In this document: in pieces, positions 32,725 through 44,451 of the stretch
Layout: each line of letters opens with the position of its first letter
Position numbering within the stretch: the stretch's first letter is position 1
Assembly: GCF_023856365.1 (NCBI RefSeq)
Contig: NW_026042397.1
Coordinates: 400,019-464,018 of the forward strand
Length of the DNA stretch: 64,000 nucleotides
Direction of reading: 5' to 3'
Source: Brienomyrus brachyistius
Taxonomy: Eukaryota; Chordata; Actinopteri; Osteoglossiformes; Mormyridae
Notes under the pieces: generated by a model
Seen by the model: only the letters and a program-made list of their open reading frames with translations
What the model was told of the DNA's origin: nothing
Databases searched by the model: none
Made by a program: the position numbers and the translations under genes

Positions 32725-35700
32725 ACTAAGGATTGTCTCAAGGAATGGGCATGGAGCTGGCTCCAGAGAGAAGAGGTTAAAAATATAAAAAAACTACAGG
32801 CAGACGTTGTTTTATTACAAAAGACTCATAGACCTGCCAAATGATGAACTTAAAACACCTGAGTTTCCTAATGTGTTCTCAGCCTGCTATAACTTTAGGC
32901 AAAGACGGGTAGCAATTCTAATACATCCATCCATCCATTTTCCAAAGCGCTTATCCTACTGGGTCGTGGGGGGTCCGTAGCCGGTCCCGGAAGCAATGGG
33001 CTCGAGGCAGAGAACAACCCAGGATGGGGGGCCAGCCCATCGCAGGGCACACTCACACACTATTCACTCTCACCCTAAGGGCAATTTAGCAACTCCAAAT
33101 AGCCTCAGCATGTTTTTGGACTGTGGAGGGAAACCGGAGTACCTGGAGGAAACCCCACGACGACATGGGGAGAACATGCTCACTCCACACACATGTGACC
33201 CAGGCGGAGACTCGAACCCGGGTCCCAGAGGTGCGAAGCAACAGTGCTAACCACTGCACCACCATGCCTCCCCATTCTAATACATAAAAATGTCAATTTC
33301 ACAGTACTCAACACAATTATAGATCCACAGGGTAGATTTATAATCATTAAATTATCTATACTTAACAAAAAGTTATGTATTGTTAGTATATATGGTCCAA
33401 ATGTTGATAACCCCTCATTCTTCCACGTTTTCTTTACCACACTCTCTGAACACCTGGATTGCGCACTTGTTCTTGGGGGCGACCTCAACTTTGGACTAAA
33501 TAAAGAAATGGACAGGCTCAGTACAGCTGCTCAGCGCAATTGGGAATCCACAAATATAGTTAAACAGCACATGAGCGACTACGGACTTTGCGATGCATGG
33601 CGTTCTCTTCACCCCACCCGTAGGGAATATACTTTCTTCTCACATGTCCATCACTCTTACTCTCATCTGGATTATTTCCTAGTCAGTAGCTCTCTGCTGA
33701 GTGACATTTCAGACACAGAGATACACCCTATAGCTGTCAGCGATCATGCTCCTGTATCTTTAACCCTAATAAATAAGAAGGCCATTCCACCAAGCAGAAA
33801 CTGGAGATTTAATACATCATTGCTTAAAGATGGAAATTTTATTAACTATTTTAAAAAAGAGTGGGCTTTATATTTAGACTATAATGACCTGCCTGGAACA
33901 TCAGCATCTGTTGTCTGGGAAGCAGGCAAAGCTGTGATGAGAGGTAAAATAATCTCATTCTCATCACATAAAAAGAAAAGAGAAAACAAGTGTATCCAGG
34001 AATTAGAAGAAACCATCAAATCCTTAGAAGAAGCCTACATATCATCCCAGGAACAGGAAATGCTGAATAAAATACGCAAAGCAAAACTAGATTTAAATGA
34101 AATTATTAATAGAAAAACTTCGCTGGCAAAATTATGAACATGGTAACAAATCAGGTCATTTTTAGCTAATCAGTTAAAAATAAATATGGAAAAAACAACT
34201 ATATGTGCTGTTAAAGACTGAAATGGGGATACAGTATATGACTCTGACAGAAAAAAACAGCACTTTCAGGGACTTTTACAAATCTTTATATTCACCACAG
34301 ATAAACGCATCTAAAGATGAAATTGATCAGTTTCTTGATAGTATAACCCTTCTGAAATTATCAGACAATCAAGCGATGGCACTGGATTCTCCGCTGACAC
34401 CAGGTGAACTCCAGGAAGCCCTGAACGGTATGCCCAATAAAACGGCTCCAGGTCCAGATGGATTTCCAGCAGAATTCTATAAAGAATTCTGGACAATTCT
34501 GGCATCAACATTCTGCAGAATGTTGCAAGAAACCAGGGAAAATGGTCGGCTACCACCAAATATGAATTCTGCCAACATTAGTCTCTTGCTAAAACCAGGC
34601 AAAGATCCTACAGTATCTACCAGCTATCGTCCAATATCCCTTATAAACGTTGACCTTAAAATAATCTGCAAAGCTCTCTCAAAAAGAATAGAGAAGTTAA
34701 CCCCTCTCATAATTCATCCTGACCAAACTGGTTTCATAAAAGGAGGCACTCATCAACAAATACACGTAGATTACTTAATCTAGACATAGACTATTCATGC
34801 AATAAAAACCTTCAAATTACAATATTGTCTCTAGATGCAGAAAAAGCATTCGATAGAGTTACAGTAACTGGAATTTTTTATTTGCAGCTTTATGCAAATT
34901 TGGTTTCGGAAACTCTTTCATAAACTGGTTAAAAATATTACATCGTTCCCCAACGGCATGTGTCAGGACGAAAGAAACTGGAGGATGTTTGGTCAGTCTG
35001 AAGAGGGGCACCAGGCAGGGATGTCCTCTATCCCCCTCAGTGTCTGCGATTTTTATTGAACCACTAGCAGCAGCAATTAGACAGGCTACAGTGATTAAAG
35101 GCATTAAACGCAGGAATGTAGAACATAAGGTGAGTCTTTATGTGGATGACGTGTTACTTTTTCTCCAGCATTCACAAACCACTCTTTCTGAGGTGATTGC
35201 ATTAATAAAATCTTTCTCAAGAGTCTCAGATTATTCGATAAATTGGTTAAAATCTACAGTTCTTCCAATTAATTGCTCCTTCCAGAATAATTCTCCCACT
35301 CCACTGCCATCTGGAGATATAAAATATTTAGGTATTAATGTTACACCTAGGCTGGCAGATTTAACTAAACTAAACCATTTCCCACTTTTAAATAAAGTAG
35401 CGGATGATCTGGTCAGGTGGAAGTCCGTACCCATATAACTTATGGGAAGGGTCACCTCAATAAAAATGATGGCTTTGCCAAGAACTAATAATTTATTTGC
35501 AACGATCCCGAGTAAACCATCACCTGACTGGTTTAGATCTCTGGACTCCGCCATCTCTAAATTCCTCTGGAAAGATAAACCCCCACGTATTAGCTTAGAA
35601 ACACTGCAAAGGACTAAGGACAAAGGAGGAATAGATCGGCCTAATTTTCACCACTATTTCTTAGCCAACAGGCTCCAAAACATCTCAGGGTGGTTAAAAC

Positions 35701-36768
35701 ATACCCTCTTAGATGAGCCTTGGCCAGACGTAGAACAGGCACTATGCAATAAGATAGAGATTTCGGATCTACCATTCATTAGCTCAAACATCAAAACGAC
35801 AGGAATGCTTCAAAAGCATCAGTATCAGCTCTTTTCTGACAGCGTGCTGGGAGTTTCTAAAAATGACTCAGTCTTCATTAATCCCATGCAAGCGTACTCC
35901 CATCTGGAACAACCCTGACGTACTACTAAACAATAATTGATAAACTTCCCAGATTGGAGTTGTAAAGGTATTAAATACTTGGAACATATATTTGAAGGAA
36001 TAGACTTTATTCCCTTTGACATATTAGTTAAACGATATGGGATTAGCAAGAATAGATTTTTAGAATATCAACAAGTTAAATCTATAGTAAAAAAAAATTA
36101 AGGTCTAATCAAATCAAATTACAAATACCACAAAGTGTGGCAGAATTCCTTAATCTAAAACCCCCCAAATTACTGTCTAAAATATACAGGACACTTTCTA
36201 AAATGGATGAATCATTGCAAAATGGGAGGCAGATCTATCAGTCAGCTGGGACCACAATTTCTGGTCTAAGATATGTTTAAAAACCTTTAAACTGATTAGA
36301 AATTCCAGTTTACAGTTAATACAATACAAAATCCTGCATAGAGTGCACTATACAGGGCATCGGATGTTCAGGATGGGTTTTACGTCTTCTAACATCTGCT
36401 CACACTGTCAAGGCGATACACCTGACAGTTACATCCATGCTTTTTGGTTCTGTCCACCTACTCAGATGTTCTGGCGCAGGATCTGTGAAGACTTAAAATG
36501 TCTGAAATGTACCATTCCAGCCTCTCCTTCAGTCTGCTTGTTGGGTGACCTAGATGGCGTCAGTACAGATTTTAACACAATCCACATGGCTTTCACCGCC
36601 TTATGCACTGCCTAGAAGACTGTCCTTATGAACTGGAAAAATAAAAATAATTTTAATATCGACCAATATAGAGACAGTTTGTTGAACCATATTAGTCTTG
36701 ATACAGCTTCTGCTGCCACACTAGATCAATCTCTCTGTGCTCCTTTGATCAGCTCCATCACCTAGTGG
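32725..36768 (+). pseudogene. L1 ORF2 (endonuclease-reverse transcriptase) relic
   Basis: ORF2p nicks target DNA and reverse-transcribes the element. The endonuclease begins near 32725 (LRIVSRNGHGAGS), is split by a SINE at RVAIL/IHKNV, and resumes with SIYGPN, LGGDLN, SHLDYFLVS and SDHAPVSLTL, so the catalytic set is recognisable. The polymerase follows after a frame break: KTAPGPDGFPAEFYKEFW, YRPISLINVDLKI, DQTGFIKG, then a frameshift, LDAEKAFDRV, GTRQGCPLSPSVSAIFIEPL and YVDDVLLF. The usual L1 active-site box is YADD-like; Val at the second position is a change. The C-terminal region keeps LMGRVTSIKMMALPR, FLWKDKPPRISL, and a HC..C motif in a SHCQGDTPDSYIHAFW segment. At least three stops or frameshifts make it non-functional. 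Confidence 0.88.
32927..33273 (-). mobile_element. SINE inserted in the L1 endonuclease, 12-bp target duplication
   Basis: Full-length reverse-oriented SINE from the CCATCCATCC tail to GGCATGGTGGTGCAG head. ATTCTAATACAT flanks it on both sides (32915-32926, 33274-33285). Taking out the SINE and one repeat restores the L1 frame through RVAILIHKNVNF, so it landed in an already existing L1. Confidence 0.96.
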
Positions 36769-37510
36769 GGGTGGGGGGTCACGGTTCTGTCCCGCTTTGG
36801 TCATTGTCGTTGTACGTGGGGGGCATATTGTCTCGGGCCGTCTGGGGGTTCCCTGGGGGTGGGTTGCTGGGGGGTTCGGCACTGCGACTGCGATCCTGGC
36901 CTGGGTGGGGCTTTGGTGGCTCTTGGGTGGGGTCCTTCTGGTGGCTGCAGGCGGAGCTGCTGGGGGAGCCTGTGCCGGCGGACGTAGGTTACCGGCCTGG
37001 CAGCAGCGCTGCTCCTTGGTGAATCCGGGGCGGGCTTGGGGTTCTGGGGGCGCTCTGCCTCCGGGCTGGGGTTCCGGCTGGGCCGGGGGGGCTGAGCTAA
37101 CACCAGCTGTTGGTTGGCAGGGGGTAGTTAGCGCCATGCCCTTCCCGTTTTAAAAGCACTTTAGAACATGCACCAACACCACATCTGAGTGGGCGAAGGG
37201 GGGGCATAGGGTCTTTTCACACCCCCGTTCTCTGTTCGACATTTGGAGCTGGGGGCTGAGAGGAAGAGCTGGCCGTCCGGTCGGGGTCTGGGCTGGTGGG
37301 CTTCTCGGCTGCTGCAGGGTCCGGGGTGGTCTTCTGGTCTCCTCGCCAGAGGAAAAAATAGGGGTCCACATAGAGTATATATGGGGAGTGAGAGTATGTG
37401 TACATCTCTCTATGTTGGGTGAATGTGTAAATATTTGTTTATGTGTGCATGAGGGTGGGAACGTATGCTTGTGTATGTGTGCGCCTGTTTGTCTATGCAG
37501 TATCTGCATT
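36769..37510 (+). other. L1 3' untranslated region with G-rich block
   Basis: Directly after the ORF2 stop comes ~350 bp with repeated G runs (for example GTGGGGGTGGGGGGTCACGG and GGGCCGGGGGGGCTGAGC), then a T/G-rich part. A G-rich 3' region is typical of L1 elements and could form quadruplexes. The long open frames through it reflect low stop-codon density in GC-rich DNA, not genes. Confidence 0.7.
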
Positions 37511-38130
37511 TAAGACCACCAACTGCTCTTTCTTCTCCTTCGCTCGTCGTCTCAGAGTGGGTTCGTTAATGAGTTTAAATGTTATTGAATGGCTTACCTT
37601 AAACTTCTCCAGTAAGTCTTCAGCGGTGGAGTGGCTCATGTACTGTGATCCCAGATACCAGGACTGCACTCGAGAGCCATTCTCATAATTTACCCAATAC
37701 CTGACATGCACATCCAGTTGTTTTCTTTTGATGGTCCTGTTCATACTTACGTCAAACATGACAACGAAGCTCCCTTTTAATATATGGAGCGAGTCCGAAT
37801 CATGCAAGAAAAGCGGTTATATCCCTACCACAAGTGAATGTTTTGGCAAAGCCCATAGCACTTCTGCTTTCAGTGTCGGTTGTGGAGAATGTACTGAAGG
37901 CATTACTTGTTGTGGGATCCGGAGACACTGCCAAAACGGGTGTAGGCCTATCTGTAGAGGTTGTGCTTGCAATGCCAATACTGGTAAAAAACTGAATGGG
38001 GACAGTTGTCCGACTATTGACAAAATATTTGTGCTTCTCTCCCTTGATATGTGCATCGATGGCTTTAGAGCCCATTGCTGCCAGTTTGATAACTTTTTTA
38101 CAAAGGTTGTATTGTGCTTTTTAGACATTA
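37500..38130 (-). pseudogene. hAT-type transposase relic with BED-finger end
   Basis: On the minus strand 38128-38030 ends in AIDAHIKGEKHKYF, which fits the second half of a BED zinc finger. It is followed by a Ser/Thr-rich linker and, after frame breaks, 37760-37580 reads VMFDVSMNRTIKRKQLDVHV, RYWVN and SWYLGSQYMSHSTAEDLLEK. The latter resembles the conserved RYLGSQFLGHATAEDLL segment of hAT-derived proteins of the ZNF862/KIAA1586 group. The catalytic and dimerisation parts are missing. Confidence 0.6.
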
Positions 38131-38424
38131 GTCGTCTTTTTCAACAAGCCACAGTACTTATCATTTGCATTTACCATTTCTACCATTTTAAGGGAAACCT
38201 GCTACACACCAGCTATGCACATGCAGCACTATATCTTCATTTTCTATGGCGTGCATATAGGCCTATCGGGTACACACTGCCCCCTGTGCTATAGGCAGTG
38301 ACGTGCGTGGGAAAAAAAAAAGGGGGGGGGGGGGGGACAGACTTTGATACTTTTCAAAGATCCGCGGGGATCCTGTAACTTCCTCAAAGCTTTGGACAGG
38401 AATGGTGAACTTCCTGTGTAAGGT
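38131..38424. other. no gene recognised; A10-G15 run
   Basis: A homopurine tract of about ten A then about fifteen G near 38312-38336 is the only feature. Confidence 0.4.
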
Positions 38425-38690
38425 AACAAGGGGTCTGGAGCCTATCATGGAAGCTATGAGCACAAAGCAGGGAATAACCCAGGATGGGGTGCCAACCTGT
38501 TACAGGGCATACACACCACTCAGACATGGGTAATTTGGCAACTCCAGTTAACCTTGGAATATTTTTAGACTGTGGGGGGAAACCGGAAGAAATCCCATGA
38601 CACCTGGAGAACATGCAAGATCCACAGACATGACTTGAACCTTCCTCCCACATATGTCAGGCAACAGGTCTAACCACTGTGCAGCTCCTA
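38425..38690 (-). mobile_element. old, diverged SINE copy
   Basis: GGAATAACCCAGGATGGGGT, CAACTCCAGTTAACC, GACTGTGGGGGGAAACCGGA and CTAACCACTGTGCAG match the reversed SINE with indels and many substitutions. Confidence 0.85.
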
Positions 38691-39644
38691 CGTGCAATTT
38701 TGAAATTAAGCAATGATGCTGATCTAGATATGAAGACTGTAAACATTAAAAACCTGGAGATGTGCTTCTATGGGGTCACTTGTAAGAACAACATGGTCCC
38801 ATACAGACAGCGAGAACATTACGCCTGGCGGTCTATGTTACATCACATTAATCTCCTTTCAATCACATTTCTTCTGTGTATTACCTAAATAATTAATGTA
38901 ATTATTATCTATCCATCTGTATTTGTGACAAACACCTAAATATTTACCATAAAGACCCATCACTGAAATAGTGACACCCACATCAGGTGAAGAATACAGA
39001 TAAGATTCCTTCCTGAATGTTTTTATACATAACCACATTGCAAAGGAGAAACAAGAGGGATATCTCATTACAAGCTTTATTACAGGACATTATGGGGTTC
39101 ACCTAAAACAGCTGGACTTATTATACATTGATTGACAGTACCAGTATGTATGTGTGTATGCATTGGGATTGTTTGGGACCAGTGATATTACTGCTAAATA
39201 AAACTGAAAGATGGAAACTAATGAAAAAAAACTGGACTAAAAGTTGAAACTATAGCTAATAAACTCGTCAGGCATTAAATCAACATAAAAGTACTGTCAC
39301 TCCACCATCTTTATACCAAGTTTACCCACAATAAATTTTTAGTTTACAAAAAGTACTTCCTGCTTCCATTATCTACCAAAACAGCTGCATGTGGTGCTCC
39401 CATAAGCGAATTTAAAAAACCGTGTTTAATATCTCTGGCTCCCCTCACCTGCATATCAGCTCCCGCCTGTTACAAGTGAATTACTGCGTTAAGTGAATCA
39501 ACCAATTGGTTAAATAGTCGATGGATTAATTCATAGAAAAATTGTCGGTAGTTGCAGCTCTAATGTCAACAGTATGAACATAAACCACCAGTGATAATAA
39601 TATATAAATGAAACCCGGGGAGGAAACCCGTCTAAATCTGGAAA
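38691..39644. other. no gene recognised; hAT-like terminus near 39500
   Basis: Non-coding. At 39500-39567 the sequence ending TAGTTGCAGCTCTAA with TAAATAGTCGATGGATTAAT resembles a hAT-type inverted end (TAGRGCTGCAAC... reversed). Its partner end was not found. Confidence 0.4.
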
Positions 39645-42600
39645 TGCTTCTGGCAGCGTGCCCGCCGGGACTTGACTTCTGGCAGCCTGCCCGCCCGGGG
39701 CTTGACTTCTGGCAGCGTGCCCGCCGGGGCTTGACTTCAGGCAGCGTGCCCGCCGGGACTTGACTTCTGCCAGCGTGCCCGCCGGGACTTGACTTCTGCC
39801 AGCGTGCCCGCCGGGACTTGACTTCTGCCAGCGTGCCCGCCGGGACTTGACTTGGGGCCGCCTGCCCGCCGGGACTTGACTTGGGGCCGCCTGCCCGCCG
39901 GGACTTGACTTGGGGCCGCCTGCCCGCCGGGACTTGACTTCTGGCAGCGTGCCCGCCGGGACTTGACTTCTGGCAGCGTGCCCGCCGGGACTTGACTTCT
40001 GGCAGCCTGCCCGCCCGGGACTTGACTTCTGGCAGCCTGCCCGCCCGGGACTTGACTTGGGGCCGCCTGCCCGCCGGGACTTGACTTCTGGCAGCCTGCC
40101 CGCCCGGGGCTTGACTTCTGGCAGCGTGCCCGCCGGGACTTGACTTCTGGCAGCGTGCCCGCCGGGACTTGACTTGGGGCCGCCTGCCCGCCGGGACTTG
40201 ACGTCTGGCAGCGTGCCCGCCGGGACTTGGCTTCTGGCAGCGTGCCCGCCGGGACTTGACTTGGGGCCGCCTGCCAGCCGGGACTTGACTTGGGGCCGCC
40301 TGCCAGCCGGGACTTGACTTGGGGCCGCCTGCCAGCCGGGACTTGACTTGGGGCCGCCTGCCAGCCGGGACTTGACTTGGGGCCGCCTGCCCGCCGGGAC
40401 TTGACTTGGGGCCGCCTGCCCGCCGGGACTTGACTTGGGGCCGCCTGCCCGCCGGGACTTGACTTGGGGCCGCCTGCCCGCAGGGACTTGACATCTGGCA
40501 GCGTGCCCGCCGGGACTTGACTTCTGGCAGCGTGCCCGCCGGGACTTGACTTCTGGCAGCGTGCCCGCCGGGACTTGACTTCTGGCAGCGTGCCCGCCGG
40601 GACTTGACTTCTGGCAGCGTGCCCGCCGGGACTTGACTTGGGGCCGCCTGCCCGCCGGGACTTGACTTCTGCCAGCGTGCCCGCCGGGACTTGACTTCTG
40701 CCAGCGTGCCCGCCGGGACTTGACTTCTGCCAGCGTGCCCGCCGGGACTTGACTTCTGCCAGCGTGCCCGCCGGGACTTGACTTCTGCCAGCGTGCCCGC
40801 CGGGACTTGACTTCTGCCAGCGTGTCCGCCGGGACTTGACTTCTGCCAGCGTGCCCGCCGGGACATGACTTCTGCCAGCGTGCCCGCCGGGACTTGACTT
40901 CTGCCAGCGTGCCCGCCGGGATTTGACTTGGGGCCGCCTGCCCGCCGGGACTTGACTTGGGGCCGCCTGCCCGCCGGGACTTGACTTCTGCCAGCGTGCC
41001 CGCCGGGACTTGACTTGGGGCCGTCTGCCCGCCGGGACTTGACTTGGGGCAGCCTGCCCGCCCGGGACTTGACTTGGGGCAGCCTGCCCGCCCGGGACTT
41101 GACTTCTGGCAGCCTGCCCGCCCGGGACTTGACTTCTGGCAGCCTGCCCGCCCGGGACTTGACTTCTGGCAGCCTGCCCGCCCGGGACTTGACTTCTGGC
41201 AGCCTGCCCGCCCGGGACTTGACTTCTGGCAGCCTGCCCGCCCGGGACTTGACTTCTGGCAGCGTGCCCGCCCGGGACTTGACTTCTGGCAGCGTGCCCG
41301 CCGGGACTTGACTTCTGGCAGCATGCCCGCCGGGACTTGACTTGGGGCCGCCTGCCCGCCGGGACATGACTTGGGGCCGCCTGCACGCCGGGACTTGACT
41401 TGGGGCCGCCTGCACGCCGGGACTTGACTTCAGGCAGCGTGCCCGCCGGGACTTGACTTCTGGCAGCGTGCCCGCCGGGACTTGACTTCTGGCAGCGTGC
41501 CCGCCGGGATTTGACTTGGGGCCACCTGCCCGCCGGGACTTGACTTGGGGCCCCCTGCACGCCGGGACTTGACTTCTGGCAGCGTGCCTGCCGGGTGGAG
41601 CCGCCTACCCGCCGGGACTTGACTTCTGGCAGCCTGCCCGCCCGGGACTTGACTTCTGGCAGCCTGCCCGCCCGGGACTTGACTTCTGGCAGCCTGCCCG
41701 CCCGGGACTTGACTTCTGGCAGCCTGCCCGCCCGGGACTTGACTTCTGGCAGCCTGCCCGCCCGGGACTTGACTTCTGGCAGCCTGCCCGCCCGGGACTT
41801 GACTTCTGGCAGCCTGCCCGCCCGGGACTTGACTTCTGGCAGCCTGCCCGCCCGGGACTTGACTTCTGGCAGCCTGCCCGCCCGGGACTTGACTTCTGGC
41901 AGCGTGCCCGCCCGGGACTTGACTTCTGGCAGCGTGCCCGCCCGGGACTTGACTTCTGGCAGCGTGCCCGCCGGGACTTGACTTCTGGCAGCGTGCCCGC
42001 CGGGACTTGACTTGGGGCCGCCTGCCCGCCGGGACATGACTTGGGGCCGCCTGCACGCCGGGACTTGACTTGGGGCCGCCTGCACGCCGGGACTTGACTT
42101 CTGGCAGCGTGCCCGCCGGGACTTGACTTCTGGCAGCGTGCCCGCCGGGACTTGACTTCTGGCAGCGTGCCCGCCGGGACTTGACTTCTGGCCGCCTGCC
42201 CGCCGGGACTTGACTTCTGGCCGCCTGCCCGCCGGGACTTGACTTGGGGCCGCCTGCCCGCCGGGACTTGACTTGGGGCCGCCTGCCCGCCGGGACTTGA
42301 CTTGTGGCAGCGTGCCCGCCGGGACTTGACTTCTGGCAGCGTGCCCGCCGGGTGGAGCCGCCTGCCCGCCGGGACTTGACTTGGGGCCGCCTGCCCGCCG
42401 GGACTTGACTTGGGGCCGCCTGCCCGCCAGGACTTGACTTGGGGCCGCCTGCCCGCCGGGACTTGACTTCTGGCAGCGTGCCCGCCGGGTGGAGCCGCTT
42501 GCCCGCAGGGACTTGACTTCTGGCAGCGTGCCCGCCAGGACTTGACTTGGGGCCGCCTGCCCGCCGGGACTTGACTTCTGGCAGCGTGCCCGCCGGGTGG

Positions 42601-43903
42601 AGCCGCTTGCCCGCAGGGACTTGACTTCTGGCAGCGTGCCCACCGGGACTTGACTTCTGGCAGTGTGCCCGCTGGGTGGAGCCGCTTGCCCGCCGGGACT
42701 TGACTTCTGGCAGCCTGCCCGCCGGGTGGAGCCGCCTGCCCGCCGGGACTTGACTTGGGGCCGCCTGCCCGCCGGGACTTGACTTCTGGCAGCGTGCCCG
42801 CCGGGTGGAGCCGCTTGCCCGCCGGGACTTCACTTGGGGCCGCCTGCCCGCAGGGACTTGACTTCTGGCAGCGTGCCCGCCGGGACTTGACTTGGGGCCG
42901 CCTGCCCGCCGGGACTTGACTTGGGGCCGCCTGCCCGCCGGGACTTGACTTCTGGCAGCGTGCCCGCCGGGACTTGACTTCTGGCAGCGTGTCCGCCGGG
43001 ACTTGACTTGGGGCCGCCTGCCCGCCGGGACTTGACTTGGGGCCGCCTGCCCGCCGGGACTTGACTTGGGGCCGCCTGCCCGCCGGGACTTGACTTGGGG
43101 CCTCCTGCACGCCGGGACTTGACTTGGGGCCGCCTGCCCGCCGGGACGCGACCTCGGGCCGCCTGCCCGCCGGGACGCGACCTCGGGCCGCCTGCCCGCC
43201 GGGACGCGACCTGGGGCCGCCTGCCCGCCGGGACGCGACCTGGGGCCGCCTGCCCGCCGGGACGCGACCTGGGGCCGCCTGCCCGCCGGGACGCGACCTG
43301 GGGCCGCCTGCCCGCCGGGACTTGACTTCTGGCAGCGTGCCCGCCGGGTGGAGCCGCCTGCCCGCCGGGACTTGACTTGGGGCCGCCTGCCCGCCGGGAC
43401 TTGACTTCTGGCAGCGTGCCCGCCGGGTGGAGCCGCTTGCCCGCCGGGACTTGACTTGGGGCCGCCTGCCCGCCGGGACTTGACTTGGGGCCGCCTGCCC
43501 GCCGGGACTTGACTTGGGGCCGCCTGCCCGCCGGGACTTGACTTCTGGCAGCGTGCCCGCCGGGACTTGACTTGGGGCCGCCTGCCCGCCGGGACTTGAC
43601 TTGGGGCCGCCTGCCAGCCGGGACTTGACTTGGGGCCGCCTGCCCGCCGGGACTTGACTTGGGGCCGCCTGCACGCCGGGACTTGACTTGGGGCCGCCTG
43701 CCCGCCGGGACGCGACCTCGGGCCGCCTGCCCGCCGGGACGCGACCTGGGGCCGCCTGCCCGCCGGGACGCGACCTGGGGCCGCCTGCCCGCCGGGACGC
43801 GACCTGGGGCCGCCTGCCCGCCGGGACGCGACCTGGGGCCGCCTGCCCGCCGGGACTTGACTTCTGGCAGCGTGCCCGCCGGGACTTGACTTGGTGCCGC
43901 CTG
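39645..43903. repeat. GC-rich 29-bp minisatellite array, ~4.26 kb
   Basis: About 145 head-to-tail units with constant part GCCCGCCGGGACTTGACTT and a ten-base variable part, chiefly CTGGCAGCGT, GGGGCCGCCT or CTGCCAGCGT. Other versions are 30-bp units with an extra C (GCCCGCCCGGG), in runs at about 41050-41300 and 41625-41960; 21-bp units with GGGTGGAGCCGC; and units with GACGCGACCT in place of GACTTGACTT (near 43145-43310 and 43705-43850). Because 29 is not divisible by three and the unit has no minus-strand stop, all minus frames stay open for hundreds of codons (longest 968) and repeat the same 29-residue pattern (SSPGGQAAPSQVPAGRRPQV and so on). I take these as a by-product of the array, not genes. 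Confidence 0.97.
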
Positions 43904-44451
43904 CGAAGTAGAAGTCAGGGTTAGTAATTGGGCTTTTTCCACTAAGCCCAACTTACTGCAAACACCACACTGTATGTCATATGTCTGCATTATGTTTGCC
44001 ATTGATTATCCATAAACTGTTGCAGTTAGTGACAATGACTCATTCACTACCAAAGAGTACTGAGATTGAGTAGAGTGAGGGACTTGGGGAGTATTACAGA
44101 AGAATAAAAGCTCAATCACTAAGAACTAACCAAGACCAGCCTTAACTCTCTAAGCACTTTGGAGACTGATATAAATGGTAAATATGAGATGTGAGTACCA
44201 GGTACTCATTGAATACTCAGTCATGCAGAAATATAGTATAACGTTATAATTATGGGGACACTGGGCCTTCAGGTGACAATGTCCGAAACTCTTTCATACT
44301 TAAAGAATGCTTACAGTTATTACTTAAGGACGCACAAAACTCCAGTTCAGCAAATGTATGGAATATATACCGCAGTAACTACTTTTTGTCATTTATCAAG
44401 TAACTGATTAAATTGTAAATGTAACTCACAGCGTAAAAACGTGGAATGCAA
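43904..44451. other. 3' flank of the minus-strand gene, nothing else recognised
   Basis: AT-rich sequence between the minisatellite and the gene's stop codon. No clear minus-strand AATAAA was found near the stop, so the transcript end is unknown. Confidence 0.4.

Larger units (their letters stand above)
31400..37510 (+). mobile_element. near full-length L1-type LINE, inactive
   Basis: A 5' leader, ORF1, ORF2 with endonuclease and polymerase, and a G-rich 3' region occur in the right order over about 6.1 kb, one SINE insertion included. Both ORFs carry frameshifts and stops. The exact 5' and 3' ends and target duplication were not resolved. Confidence 0.85.

Noticed and set aside
36721..37137. 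Pro-rich and Gly-rich proteins in the L1 3' region
   Set aside because: G-rich sequence has few stop codons; frames overlap on both strands and lie in an L1 3' untranslated position.
39500..39567. Complete hAT MITE
   Set aside because: Only one end resembles a hAT terminus and no partner or 8-bp duplication was found.
39645..43903. CRISPR array
   Set aside because: Units of about 29 bp are head-to-tail with no unique spacers, and the context is a vertebrate genome.
39645..43903. Human-type PRDM9 13-mer recombination motif in the minisatellite
   Set aside because: CCGCCTGCCCGCC comes close to CCNCCNTNNCCNC but lacks the required T at position seven, and the motif is not expected to apply to fish.
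39526..44002. Very long minus-strand open frames (up to 968 codons) as protein genes
   Set aside because: They lie wholly in the 29-bp array, overlap one another in all three frames, and repeat the same residues. Start codons are arbitrary and no splice or promoter evidence was seen.
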